From positions 1 to 36,521 of IMG/VR virus record IMGVR_UViG_3300025789_000089: a stretch of DNA of 36,521 nt; one strand, given 5' to 3'. How positions within the stretch are numbered: the stretch's first letter is position 1; each line of letters opens with the position of its first letter. The translations under genes were made by a program, and so were the position numbers. The stretch comes from a virus. This document shows, one piece after another, positions 1-5,776 of this stretch. A model generated the notes under the pieces. It had not been told where the DNA came from and made no database searches. It saw only the letters and a program-made list of their open reading frames with translations.

Positions 1-390
1 CTCTCGTAATGCCTCTGTTGCAGAAATTCCGTTTTGGTCTTGCTCAAATAAAGCAAAGGGTATTTCGTCAATATGTTCATCCGTCAAAGGCTTGCGTTGT
101 GGTGTGGTGTAGAGCTTTGTACCTTGTAACAGTGGTCCATTTGTCCATTCAATGGTATAGCGACTTATGTGAACTTCTGCTACCAATGCCACAGGCTCAT
201 CTTTTGTTTCTAATTGTTCTTTGTAGGTAGATTTAGATGCCATGTTTTGCATATCTTTTGTTAGTCCTCCATACTCAAGGATTGCTCTAGCAAACAATAC
301 AGGAAAGTCAGCGTTGCCAGTCGCTTCAACCAACCCTTCTGCTTTGCCACTCATGTGCAAATAAATGTTGTGTATTTCTTCATCAGTCAT
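1..390 (-). CDS. Conserved phage protein of unknown function, cut by the left window edge
   Basis: The frame opens with ATG at 390 and stays open for 130 codons to the first base of the window, so the C-terminus is missing. It begins MTDEEIHNIYLHM. A middle segment reads EPVALVAEVH, then TIEWTNGPLLQGTKLYTTPQ, then LTDEHI. The 'PVA... GTKLYT.PQ... LTDE.I' layout is a recurring motif in small phage proteins of unknown role (recalled family knowledge, no search run). The start overlaps the stop of the upstream 54-aa gene (383-547), and GGAGG lies 6 bases upstream, so translation is probably coupled. It is the last visible gene of the leftward string. I cannot assign a function. Confidence 0.8.
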   Translation of the reverse strand, partial: MTDEEIHNIYLHMSGKAEGLVEATGNADFPVLFARAILEYGGLTKDMQNMASKSTYKEQLETKDEPVALVAEVHISRYTIEWTNGPLLQGTKLYTTPQRKPLTDEHIDEIPFALFEQDQNGISATEALRE

Positions 391-547
391 CTTTGTCCTC
401 CATTTCTTTTAACATATGGTTCAACGCCATCATCTGTTTACTTTTTTCCATGCGTTGGGCATGAAGAAAATTCATTGCATCGCTCAAGGCTTGCGTAGCC
501 CCATACAGTTCAATGATTTCTTCTTTAATTTCTTCTTTGGTTTTCAT
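383..547 (-). CDS. Small helical protein, 54 aa, unknown function
   Basis: ATG at 547 to TGA at 383-385 encodes 54 residues beginning MKTKEEIKEEIIELYGATQ. The sequence is rich in Lys, Glu and Met and has no Pro, so it is predicted to be mainly alpha-helical. The start codon overlaps the stop of the upstream gene as ATGA, and its own stop lies inside the start region of the next gene, so it sits in a tightly coupled string. The opening KEEI(K/I)E resembles that of the upstream 78-aa protein (MTKEEIIE), which may mean an old duplication or just shared composition. Function unknown. Confidence 0.7.
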   Translation of the reverse strand: MKTKEEIKEEIIELYGATQALSDAMNFLHAQRMEKSKQMMALNHMLKEMEDKDD

Positions 548-780
548 TCTTGTCTCCTTGTTCTGATATCTTGAGCAATGCTTTGTTGAGCAAACAAATA
601 TCCTTTTTTTATATCTTTATTTTCATCATGCAAAATTCTGTTTTCTGCAATCTTTGCACATTCCTCACGTTCTTTTTCTGCTACCAGTTTGGCAAAGGCT
701 ATGAAATTGTCACGTTCTTCTTTTTTAATAACTCCACCAAATGCTTGGCAAGCCATTTCTATAATTTCTTCTTTAGTCAT
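544..780 (-). CDS. Small charged helical protein, 78 aa, unknown function
   Basis: ATG at 780 encodes 78 residues. They begin MTKEEIIEMACQAFG and continue through a highly charged helix-prone stretch (KLVAEKEREECAKIAENR) to a polar tail ending IRTRRQE. No catalytic motif is visible. The start overlaps the end of the upstream 33-aa membrane peptide (shared bases 773-780), and the stop overlaps the next start as ATGA. The 'FAKLVAEKEREEC' style of helix is frequent in short phage proteins of unknown role. Position in the coupled leftward string supports it as a real gene. Confidence 0.75.
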   Translation of the reverse strand: MTKEEIIEMACQAFGGVIKKEERDNFIAFAKLVAEKEREECAKIAENRILHDENKDIKKGYLFAQQSIAQDIRTRRQE

Positions 781-874
781 GATTTAGTACCGAGTAAATA
801 AGCCATATGATCAACAGCATCCCTACTGCTGAACATATGGCGCATAAAAGTGCAATGAAAACTAGAATAGTCAT
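773..874 (-). CDS. Predicted single-span membrane peptide, 33 aa
   Basis: ATG at 874 overlaps the stop of the upstream 60-aa gene as ATGA, and TAA lies at 773-775. The 33 residues are almost entirely one hydrophobic segment, roughly residues 3-29 (MTILVFIALLCAIC, then GMLLIIWLIYSVL), ending NHD. The overlap on both sides with neighbouring genes, and a hydrophobic pattern that chance frames rarely give, support a real peptide. It probably inserts in the host inner membrane. Function is unknown; small membrane peptides in phage early regions can act in superinfection exclusion or inhibit host functions, but nothing here shows which. Confidence 0.6.
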   Translation of the reverse strand: MTILVFIALLCAICSAVGMLLIIWLIYSVLNHD

Positions 875-1053
875 TCGACTTTTTCTGCAAGCAGTTCTTG
901 CAAAACCTCGAGCATAATTTTGGCCTGGTCCCTGGGGATGGTACAGCTCGCAGAGCCACCTTGGAAGGCCAGATACATCCATACTGCACCTTCATCCCAC
1001 TTGTCAAAAGATACTCTGCAACCGTGGTTTGCTTTGATCAAAATGTCTTCCAT
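871..1053 (-). CDS. Small protein of unknown function, 60 aa
   Basis: ATG at 1053 is preceded by a strong AAGGAG with 7-base spacing, and the stop overlaps the next start as ATGA. The 60 residues begin MEDILIKANHGCRVSF, contain WDEGAVWMYLAFQGGSASC, and end in a helical stretch QAKIMLEVLQELLAEKVE. The pattern suggests a small beta-sheet packed on a C-terminal helix. No motif is recognised. It lies just after a G/C hairpin with a UUCG loop (1069-1082) separating it from the 96-aa gene. Confidence 0.75.
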   Translation of the reverse strand: MEDILIKANHGCRVSFDKWDEGAVWMYLAFQGGSASCTIPRDQAKIMLEVLQELLAEKVE

Positions 1054-1068
1054 GTATTTCTCCTTAAA

Positions 1069-1082
1069 GCCCCCGAAGGGGC
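1069..1082 (-). terminator. GC hairpin with UUCG tetraloop, weak terminator or mRNA processing/stability element
   Basis: Read on the minus strand, GCCCC-TTCG-GGGGC forms a perfect 5-bp stem closed by a UUCG loop, followed by TTTAAGGAG. The T run is only three bases, so full rho-independent termination is doubtful. The following AAGGAG is the ribosome binding site of the 60-aa gene. It may attenuate transcription or protect the upstream mRNA's 3' end between the 96-aa and 60-aa genes. Confidence 0.45.
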
Positions 1083-1089
1083 GGTTGAT

Positions 1090-1380
1090 TTAGTTGGACA
1101 ATGCTGTTGTTGTGGCGCTGAGGTGGTTCAATGTGACCTTTGTGTGCTTTTTAATCAAAGCCTCTGGAGCATTCATCTCTTTTGCAACTGATGCCCATGA
1201 AGTGCTTTTCTTCTCTGCTGTGTGCTTGATTTGTGTGACGTACATAGTTCCGCTGTATGTACCCTCTCCGAGCAATTTGATTTGGTCCTTGAGGGACTCC
1301 GCCTGCTCCATGAGTTGTTCGATTTGGTCTTGGATCAATCCGAGTTCGTCTACGATTTTGAGTGCTGTTGCTGTTGTCAT
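1090..1380 (-). CDS. Small protein with N-terminal coiled coil, 96 aa, unknown function
   Basis: ATG at 1380 follows AAAAGGAA with about 6 bases of spacing. Residues 5-37 form a heptad-like amphipathic helix (LKIVDELGLIQDQIEQLMEQ, then AESLKDQIKLLG), predicted as a coiled coil. The rest carries GTYSGTMYVTQ, SWASVAKEMNAPEALIKKHT and a polar tail. The central 'SWASVAKEM..PEALIKKHT' could be a small helical DNA- or protein-binding element, but no family is named with confidence. It is the first gene behind the promoter/operator at 1426-1455, so it is likely the lead gene of the left-end transcript. Confidence 0.8.
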   Translation of the reverse strand: MTTATALKIVDELGLIQDQIEQLMEQAESLKDQIKLLGEGTYSGTMYVTQIKHTAEKKSTSWASVAKEMNAPEALIKKHTKVTLNHLSATTTALSN

Positions 1381-1425
1381 GATGGTTCCTTTTAAGTTAA
1401 ATGCCCGATTTGTTTCGGTGATTGA

Positions 1426-1455
1426 ATCTTAACTTAAAGTTAATATCCCTGTCAA
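1426..1455 (-). promoter_or_regulatory. Sigma70-type promoter for the left-end gene string
   Basis: On the minus strand there is a perfect -35 TTGACA (1455-1450), an 18-base spacer and a -10 TAAGAT (1431-1426). It lies in the only real gap of this arm (1381-1466), between the Ref-like gene and the 96-aa gene, and is oriented toward the latter. The spacer contains a 15-bp palindrome matching those at the divergent early promoters, so it is probably repressed by the same regulator. Confidence 0.7.
1429..1443. promoter_or_regulatory. Operator copy 1: TTAAC-N5-GTTAA
   Basis: The bases TTAACTTAAAGTTAA form a palindrome with 5-bp arms TTAAC and GTTAA and a 5-bp centre; this copy is also perfect as 7-1-7. 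It occupies the spacer and overlaps three bases of the -10 of the minus-strand promoter. The same arm and spacer layout occurs at 5785-5799 and 5822-5836, so bound protein would block this promoter. The likely ligand is the small Cro/YdaS-like protein at 5294-5497 or a repressor outside the window. Confidence 0.65.
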
Positions 1456-1466
1456 CAATATGGATA

Positions 1467-1751
1467 TTATATTTTTAGGAGATTCGCAACATCCTCTGCC
1501 AAGTCCTCTTCAGTGAACCCCCAATGCTTGGGAAATCCCTTCGTACCAAGACCGTGTACGCCTGTGTTGCCCCTGTGGTGCTCAGGGCATAGAGGTATCA
1601 CCGTCATGTTGCTGGACCGTCCCCAGCCACCAGACAATCGCCTTGGATGGTGAAGTTCTGCTGGAGTGCCTGCATAACCCATACGTCTGCATACAGCACA
1701 ACCCAGCTCGGCCACCGCATTCATGTGTTTTTTTTCTTCTTTGGTGGTCAT
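1467..1751 (-). CDS. Ref-like HNH-fold nuclease (RecA-dependent nuclease family)
   Basis: The 94-aa protein has a zinc/HNH layout: GCAVCRRMG (Cys18 and Cys21), ELHHPRRLSGG (His34, His35), then PLCPEHHRGNTGVHGLG (Cys55, His58, His59), with a Trp-rich acidic C-terminus. The order 'CxxC - LHHxR - CPEHHRG - GVHG' matches the phage P1 Ref family, a RecA-dependent HNH endonuclease that boosts recombination. It is shorter than P1 Ref, which carries an additional N-terminal region; the catalytic core appears complete. Its start overlaps the upstream stop as ATGA. With the RuvC-like gene in the same operon it suggests a recombination or replication-fork role. Family assignment is from motif memory. 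Confidence 0.75.
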   Translation of the reverse strand: MTTKEEKKHMNAVAELGCAVCRRMGYAGTPAELHHPRRLSGGWGRSSNMTVIPLCPEHHRGNTGVHGLGTKGFPKHWGFTEEDLAEDVANLLKI

Positions 1752-2092
1752 GTCAGTGCCCTATCTAAAGCCCTGTTGCTGGCCTCCTGTGACCTCCAGA
1801 CCTCAATTCTGGCCTCCGCGGCCACCAGTTGCCATTTGAGTTGCTCCTCGATCTGCATGGCGTCTCTAATCGCCTCCAGATGCCTTTTGTACTTGGGGTG
1901 GCTATATGCCTCTCTCTCTTGGGCGTTGACCGCCTCATAGCCCGCTACAAGGGCCTCCTTGCACAGCTCCGCCTTCAGACTGTCTCTGAACTTCTCGAGG
2001 TAAAACCTGTTCGCCTTGGCTTGGGCATACTTGACCGCGTTTTCGTACATGAAATCAACCGCGGCATTGGGATCAATTAGTTTGTCTTGCAT
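1748..2092 (-). CDS. Helical charged protein, 114 aa, unknown function
   Basis: I place the start at the ATG at 2092, which follows AGAGGAAAAACAA (a good Shine-Dalgarno). A longer frame reaches an ATG at 2128, but that would overlap the JmjC gene and lacks an obvious binding site. The protein begins MQDKLIDPNAAVDFMYENAV and is strongly helical and charged (YAQAKANRFYLEKFRDSLKA, later AYSHPKYKRHLEAIRDAM). A final helix holds WQLVAAEARIEVWRSQEASN. It resembles a conserved phage protein family of unknown function found near replication genes. Its stop overlaps the start of the Ref-like gene as ATGA, so the two may be translated together. Confidence 0.8.
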   Translation of the reverse strand: MQDKLIDPNAAVDFMYENAVKYAQAKANRFYLEKFRDSLKAELCKEALVAGYEAVNAQEREAYSHPKYKRHLEAIRDAMQIEEQLKWQLVAAEARIEVWRSQEASNRALDRALT

Positions 2093-2103
2093 TTGTTTTT
2101 CCT

Positions 2104-3081
2104 CTATGTGTTTAAGTTTGGGTCCCATTCATTTTCAAAATCTAATCCAGTAAAAGATAAAGATATTGATTTATCTAAAGCTTCCACTGTGTGCCACCAA
2201 CAAAATGGCATAAAGATGGCGTCTCCCTCATTGACCGTTGTCTCGATGATCTTGACATCTTTCATCAACGGAAATTTTTCAAAGTCAATATTTTTGTTGG
2301 TGAGCTGACTGAATATCGTGACATGGTTATACACGCGAGGTGTGTCAAGAATAGAAACAATTTTCCATTTTTTTGAACCGACGATTTGTACGTTTACCAA
2401 TCCCATAACATCTTGATGCATAGTGGTGTAAGACCCTTTCGAGCCCATCCATAAAAAGCTGGCACCATCATTGGGTGGACGTTTAATAAACTCTGGAAGT
2501 GTTCCAATTGCTTTGTACAGCTCAGGTAATTTTTCAATCAATCGATTGTTTGCCGTAATGTATAAATTATTTGTTTCATCCGTAGAAAGAAAGTAATCCA
2601 ATAAATCGTGCAATTTAATTTTTTGTTTATGGTTGTTCATATGCAACTCATATTCTTCTTCAGAGTCGCGGTTGCCCATAACTTCAATGTCGGTATTGTT
2701 GAAGTTGTTTCTCATGTACTCAAATGACCATACATTTTTGTCCCAGTCATTTGTAAAATTTTTAATAACGACTGGCCGCATGGTGAGCCAATATTTTTCA
2801 AAGAATTCTTGCTTGCTTGGCATTTCAATAACATCTATTTGCTCATACATTGGGTTTTGTTCCCACATCATTTGAACACTTCTCAATGTGGCGGCAAATT
2901 TGATTTTTTCTCTGTGCAGGCCTTTTAAAGCCAAATATGTCGGAGAGGCGTAAACCGTTTTTACTTCATTAAGAACGTCTTTTAACGCAATACCACGGTC
3001 TAACATGATGTTGGCCAAGTAATCTTCAGAGTTTCCTCTCACAAGATTTTCAGCAAACCAAACCTTCCATGATTCGTTCAT
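2104..3081 (-). CDS. JmjC/cupin_8-type Fe(II)/2-oxoglutarate-dependent oxygenase
   Basis: The 325-aa protein has an N-terminal helical region (residues 1-80), then a double-stranded beta-helix oxygenase core. The entry segment is KYWLTMRPVVIKNFTNDW (97-113). The metal site is visible: SYTTMHQDVMGLVNVQIVG gives His222 and Asp224, and EGDAIFMPFCWWHTVE gives the distal His297. SKKWKI after the first motif supplies the Lys expected to bind 2-oxoglutarate (Lys237/238). All three iron ligands are present, so it is likely an active hydroxylase or demethylase-type enzyme. The substrate (protein residue or nucleic acid) cannot be told. The start overlaps the upstream stop as ATGA, placing it firmly in the replication/recombination operon rather than as a recent cargo insert. 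Sequence features around the site match the cupin-like JmjC family best. Confidence 0.85.
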   Translation of the reverse strand: MNESWKVWFAENLVRGNSEDYLANIMLDRGIALKDVLNEVKTVYASPTYLALKGLHREKIKFAATLRSVQMMWEQNPMYEQIDVIEMPSKQEFFEKYWLTMRPVVIKNFTNDWDKNVWSFEYMRNNFNNTDIEVMGNRDSEEEYELHMNNHKQKIKLHDLLDYFLSTDETNNLYITANNRLIEKLPELYKAIGTLPEFIKRPPNDGASFLWMGSKGSYTTMHQDVMGLVNVQIVGSKKWKIVSILDTPRVYNHVTIFSQLTNKNIDFEKFPLMKDVKIIETTVNEGDAIFMPFCWWHTVEALDKSISLSFTGLDFENEWDPNLNT

Positions 3082-3479
3082 ATGCTGACCTCTCTTCCAT
3101 CACGGTAAAACAATGTATTGCCTCTGCGGCTGGGAAAGCTGAAATGGTCGTCAGCTCCAATCCTCACAGATTTTGACAACAATTCATTTCCGTCATAAGG
3201 CACAAACTCAACTGGTGCGCGTCTGGTTTTTGCAACAGGATTGGTGTATCTACCTAGATGGTCCAGCTTCTCTGAGCCCTTTGGCGTGATGTAGTAGAGG
3301 GTTTCGTTGCGAGTGATCATGCCGTCATTGAGTAAGGGCTGGATGATCGATTGGTCAAATATTTTGGTTGAGTCTTTAAAATTCACAACTCTACGCCAGT
3401 GGCCAGCCTCCATGGCCATGACTTCAATCTTGCATAGGCTCTGGTGAATCCTACTCATTCGGGTGTATTTTGGTTGCAT
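3078..3479 (-). CDS. Unknown protein, possible winged-helix DNA-binding fold, 133 aa
   Basis: The ATG at 3479 has a good AGGAG with 5-base spacing. An internal ATG (3458) has none, so the longer form is preferred even though it overlaps the RuvC-like gene by 29 bases. Residues 10-75 read like a small winged helix: helices in RIHQSLCKIEVMAMEAGHWR and FDQSIIQPLLNDGMITRN, then a two-strand wing ETLYYITPKGSEKLDHLG. The 'I.PLL.DGMI......YYIT.KG' layout is typical of MarR/PadR-like wings. The tail is basic and ends FYRDGREVSI. The role is inferred as DNA binding only; no family is certain. Confidence 0.75.
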   Translation of the reverse strand: MQPKYTRMSRIHQSLCKIEVMAMEAGHWRRVVNFKDSTKIFDQSIIQPLLNDGMITRNETLYYITPKGSEKLDHLGRYTNPVAKTRRAPVEFVPYDGNELLSKSVRIGADDHFSFPSRRGNTLFYRDGREVSI

Positions 3480-3927
3480 TTAGTCTCCTAAAGTATTCAG
3501 CAATTAACAAAGATTCGGCACGTCCTCCATCTTTTACGCGACTGAGTGGTGCCATCGGGAACAGTTCTCTGGCCAAGTCAAGGGAAACTTTCTTGTCAGA
3601 ATCGATTTTGAGCGCTTTTTTCCAAACTTGAGGGGTAACCATGTAGCAGGGCGTTTTGAAGCGTTTGGCAAGCGAAATGGCCGCGCCGAAGGCCATCCCA
3701 AACGAAAAGACACTCACAACCCCTTGTTTGGGCATGGAGTGAACCCGCTCCACCACCACAATCAGGTCTTGGCCATCACGGGCTTGAGACATCTCGGACC
3801 AGACTTTCTCGGTGTCAACGATTCCCAGCTCGTCAACTTCCATGTCGCCGCAGGACCAATACTTGCCATGGTGGTCGATCATTCCCCACGCTCCAGTTTT
3901 GCCAGGGTCAATCCCGCAGATCAGCAT
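3451..3927 (-). CDS. RuvC-like Holliday junction resolvase
   Basis: The 158-aa protein opens with the RNase H-fold signature MLICGIDPGKTGAWGMID (Asp7). The second acidic residue lies in LIVVVERVHSMP (Glu60). A C-terminal helix carries KDGGRAESLLIAEYFRRL (Asp133 and Glu138). Together these give the four acidic positions expected of RuvC-type crossover junction endonucleases, and the length (about 160 aa) is typical. It would cleave four-way junctions in replicating or recombining phage DNA before packaging. It overlaps the upstream 73-aa gene by 20 bases and the downstream gene by 29 bases, in the same operon as the SSB/nuclease functions inferred elsewhere in the early regions. Confidence 0.9.
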   Translation of the reverse strand: MLICGIDPGKTGAWGMIDHHGKYWSCGDMEVDELGIVDTEKVWSEMSQARDGQDLIVVVERVHSMPKQGVVSVFSFGMAFGAAISLAKRFKTPCYMVTPQVWKKALKIDSDKKVSLDLARELFPMAPLSRVKDGGRAESLLIAEYFRRLNATKIHPNE

Positions 3928-4129
3928 CTTTCAACTCCTTGAGTCTGGCCGCCACCATCTTGCCCAGCCCTACCCAGCACCCAAGTTCGTCTGCCTCCAT
4001 CTCCCTCACGCGATACCTCGCATGGTCTATCGTCGCAGGGTTCATCGCCATTCGAGCATAGTGGTCCGCAATAGTCTCCAGTGAGATATAACGCCATGTT
4101 GATATCTCGGATTGTGGTTGGTCGTCCAT
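3908..4129 (-). CDS. Small protein of unknown function, 73 aa (frame choice uncertain)
   Basis: The preferred frame starts with ATG at 4129 and gives a protein-like sequence: TWRYISLETIADHYARMAMN, then ATIDHARYRVREMEADELGC and VGLGKMVAARLKELKDADLR. A competing frame (3921-4172) begins with an ATG that overlaps the upstream stop and reads MNYYQAQELLTAVKHGRPTT, but its second half becomes Gly/Arg/Asp-rich shadow-like sequence. The upstream 40 codons of that competing frame look credible, so either two short overlapping genes exist or a frameshift joins them. The 'SLETIADHYARMA' helix is seen in small conserved phage proteins. Function unknown. Confidence 0.65.
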   Translation of the reverse strand: MDDQPQSEISTWRYISLETIADHYARMAMNPATIDHARYRVREMEADELGCWVGLGKMVAARLKELKDADLRD

Positions 4130-4168
4130 GTTTTACAGCAGTCAAAAGTTCTTGGGCTTGGTAGTAGT

Positions 4169-4411
4169 TCAAAATTCGTCCTTTGGCTCATAGTAGTTAG
4201 CAATACCATGGTCAGCTTTGCCAATGTTTCTGGCATTGATCCGAGCTGTAATGGCCGCCCAGTGATCAGAGTCAGCCCAAGCATGGGCAGAACACAGAGG
4301 CTTACCCATGTTCACGCTCCAACGATTGGGACAGCCGTAGGCTGAGCACATCAATCGTGCCTCTGAATCGTAATCTGAGTTTTTTTCAATAATTGGTTTT
4401 GCGAATGTCAT
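4169..4411 (-). CDS. Small zinc-knuckle-like protein, 80 aa, unknown function
   Basis: ATG at 4411 overlaps the stop of the DUF1376 gene as ATGA. The protein contains ARLMCSAYGCPNRWSVNMGK followed by PLCSAHAWADSDHW, giving a C-x4-C...C-x2-H set (Cys22, Cys27, Cys39, His42) that can bind one zinc ion. The 'C..GCPNRWSV..GKPLCSAHAW' pattern is one I recall in many small phage proteins next to replication genes. The C-terminal part is polar (IANYYEPKDEF). It may help replication-protein assembly, but that is inference from position only. Confidence 0.75.
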   Translation of the reverse strand: MTFAKPIIEKNSDYDSEARLMCSAYGCPNRWSVNMGKPLCSAHAWADSDHWAAITARINARNIGKADHGIANYYEPKDEF

Positions 4412-5196
4412 TTGTTGTACTTCCCATCAATGATTTTTTGAAAATTTGTTGCGTTTACTACCCACTCAAGGTCTGGCCTCCACGTCCTGTCTTTAGACTC
4501 AAAACCCTTCGCAAGAGAAGTATCGTTTGCTATATAGGCAAAGAATGAATCCCACCAAGCCAGACCTTTGTCCATAGAGTTGTAGCCATCAGGAGAGTAG
4601 TTGGATGGTTTGCTGGCTTGAATCCACCTTTGTTTGAGCATTGTCTGTCTGTTCCCCTCCCACGATCTGGGTTGAGTCAAGTGGGGTAGATGCTTTCCCC
4701 AAAGCTTTAAAATTTCTTGTTGTGGACAAGTCAGAACCTTGGGTTCGGACAAAGAAGCTTTAGCTTCTATAAATAATGGTTCTTGGTTATTGGTTATTGG
4801 TTTATGGTTATTGGTTAGTTGCTCATCTGTTGAACTCTTGCTCAACACCTGTTCAACACCTGTTGAATTCTTGTTCAACGCCCGTTTAATAGCTGATGCT
4901 TTACCAGCTTTGGATTTGTCGTTTATGAATTCTTTATAGCTACTTATCTCTTCTTCACAGCGAGACTGATACCAATACCCATCTTTTAAGGTAAAGAACA
5001 TTTTTAAAATGCCTGAAACTGCTTGCTCATTGTCCCTAGCATTTAATTTCATGCTCAAGGTAAAAAGATCGTCAGGAAGTGGGCTCTCGGTATCGTAATA
5101 GATCCAGAGTAATTTGAGATAAATGCCAACTTCTTCGTTGGTTAAAAACGCGGTGTCCTTAATGAAGTCACCAATGTGATGCTGATAGTAATGCAT
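4408..5196 (-). CDS. DUF1376 (YdaU-like) phage replication-associated protein
   Basis: The 262-aa protein begins MHYYQHHIGDFIKDTAFLTN, followed by EEVGIYLKLLWIYYDTESPL and PDDLFTLSMKLNAR, the signature N-terminal domain of DUF1376/YdaU proteins (a winged-helix module related to replisome organisers). A low-complexity Ser/Asn/Gln linker (about residues 85-145) follows, then a C-terminal segment LWGKHLPHLTQPRSWEGNRQ and MLKQRWIQASK typical of the same family. Its likely job is to recruit host replication proteins to the phage origin. The nearest upstream gene is the small HTH regulator, a classic order for lambda-like early arms. The linker DNA contains short direct repeats (TTATTGG several times around 4790-4815) that could be tested as replication iterons. 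Confidence 0.85.
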   Translation of the reverse strand: MHYYQHHIGDFIKDTAFLTNEEVGIYLKLLWIYYDTESPLPDDLFTLSMKLNARDNEQAVSGILKMFFTLKDGYWYQSRCEEEISSYKEFINDKSKAGKASAIKRALNKNSTGVEQVLSKSSTDEQLTNNHKPITNNQEPLFIEAKASLSEPKVLTCPQQEILKLWGKHLPHLTQPRSWEGNRQTMLKQRWIQASKPSNYSPDGYNSMDKGLAWWDSFFAYIANDTSLAKGFESKDRTWRPDLEWVVNATNFQKIIDGKYNK

Positions 5197-5293
5197 AAAA
5201 CCTTACGTTCTTGGTTGTCGTTACAAAGAAACAGTGGCAGGACGGTAACGAATCGTCTTTTCGGGAGCTACCCTAGCCATGTTCAAAAAAATT

Positions 5294-5497
5294 CTACTCT
5301 AAAAATAAATCTGGGCGCAACTCATTTCTAAGTACTAACCCTTGTGTTGCTTTTTCAATTGCAACTGCCAATTTGGGTGAAGGCTTTCTATGGCCATGAA
5401 TGATGAGAGACAGCCAAGTGGCTGATACACCCAAATACTCTGCCATCTCTGCAATTGCTCCTATTGGTTCTTCTTTGAAATACTCTGTCAATGTCAT
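5294..5497 (-). CDS. Cro/YdaS-like helix-turn-helix regulator, 67 aa
   Basis: The protein begins MTLTEYFKEEPIGAIAEMAE. Its helix-turn-helix spans residues 14-45: IAEMAEYLGVSATWLSLIIH, then GHRKPSPKLAVAIEKATQG, in which LSLIIHGHRKPSP is the recognition-helix and turn region. The tail LRNELRPDLFL matches the end of YdaS/Cro-type phage regulators ('...RPD.F'). It is the first gene behind the leftward promoter at 5777-5805, after a leader of about 270 bases. It is the best candidate within the window to bind the three TTAAY-N5-GTTAA operators, and would then regulate its own promoter. No partner CI-like repressor or integrase is visible, so whether the phage is temperate cannot be decided here. 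Confidence 0.85.
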   Translation of the reverse strand: MTLTEYFKEEPIGAIAEMAEYLGVSATWLSLIIHGHRKPSPKLAVAIEKATQGLVLRNELRPDLFLE

Positions 5498-5776
5498 TCT
5501 TTTTATCCTTGTGGGTTGTTGGCACTACCCTGCACACTTAAAGAGGGAATATATCCCACGGCTATGCATCGCCTTTACAGGATTACCAACACGGCTGGGA
5601 ACTGCTCTTGCGGAATTGCAAAGCAACTGGGTGTATACCCCCAACAATCCCCATGCGTCTTGGTGTTGACTACTTGCTCCATTACCCCCACTGATCAGGT
5701 GGCCCTTAAATAGGGGGTGCCTTCACGGATCCCGTTCATCAGCAGGCCAAGCAATTTTACTTTCGTCAACAACTCT
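5498..5776 (-). other. Long untranslated leader of the leftward early transcript
   Basis: This stretch between the leftward -10 and the Cro-like start has no convincing gene. It is more GC-rich than its flanks and has self-complementary pieces, such as GGGATATATTCCC (around 5548-5560, read on the minus strand), a GATC-centred palindrome near 5730, and runs of G and C. A 35-codon minus-strand frame at 5575-5682 follows GGGGG but has no family resemblance. Plus-strand frames here are Cys/Thr-rich and unconvincing. It may be a structured 5' leader (antitermination, riboregulation) or hold a small RNA. Confidence 0.4.

Noticed and set aside
1467-1751. Ref-like nuclease as a sixth homing endonuclease
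   Set aside because: Its motif order (CxxC, LHHxR, CPEHHRG, GVHG) fits the Ref family, it is coupled to neighbours by ATGA, and it is not AT-rich like the homing genes.
5221-5280. 19-residue minus-strand frame MARVAPEKTIRYRPATVSL between the Cro-like and DUF1376 genes
   Set aside because: It has no ribosome binding site and is too short to judge by sequence alone.
5575-5682. Minus-strand frame of 35 codons starting MEQVVNTKTHG
   Set aside because: A GGGGG lies close upstream but spacing is only 3 bases, and the sequence is unlike any known pattern; kept only as a test case for the leader.
5516-5713. Plus-strand open frame of 65 codons in the leader region
   Set aside because: No ATG with ribosome binding site, Cys/Thr-rich composition without family pattern, and antisense to a region that is better explained as a transcript leader.
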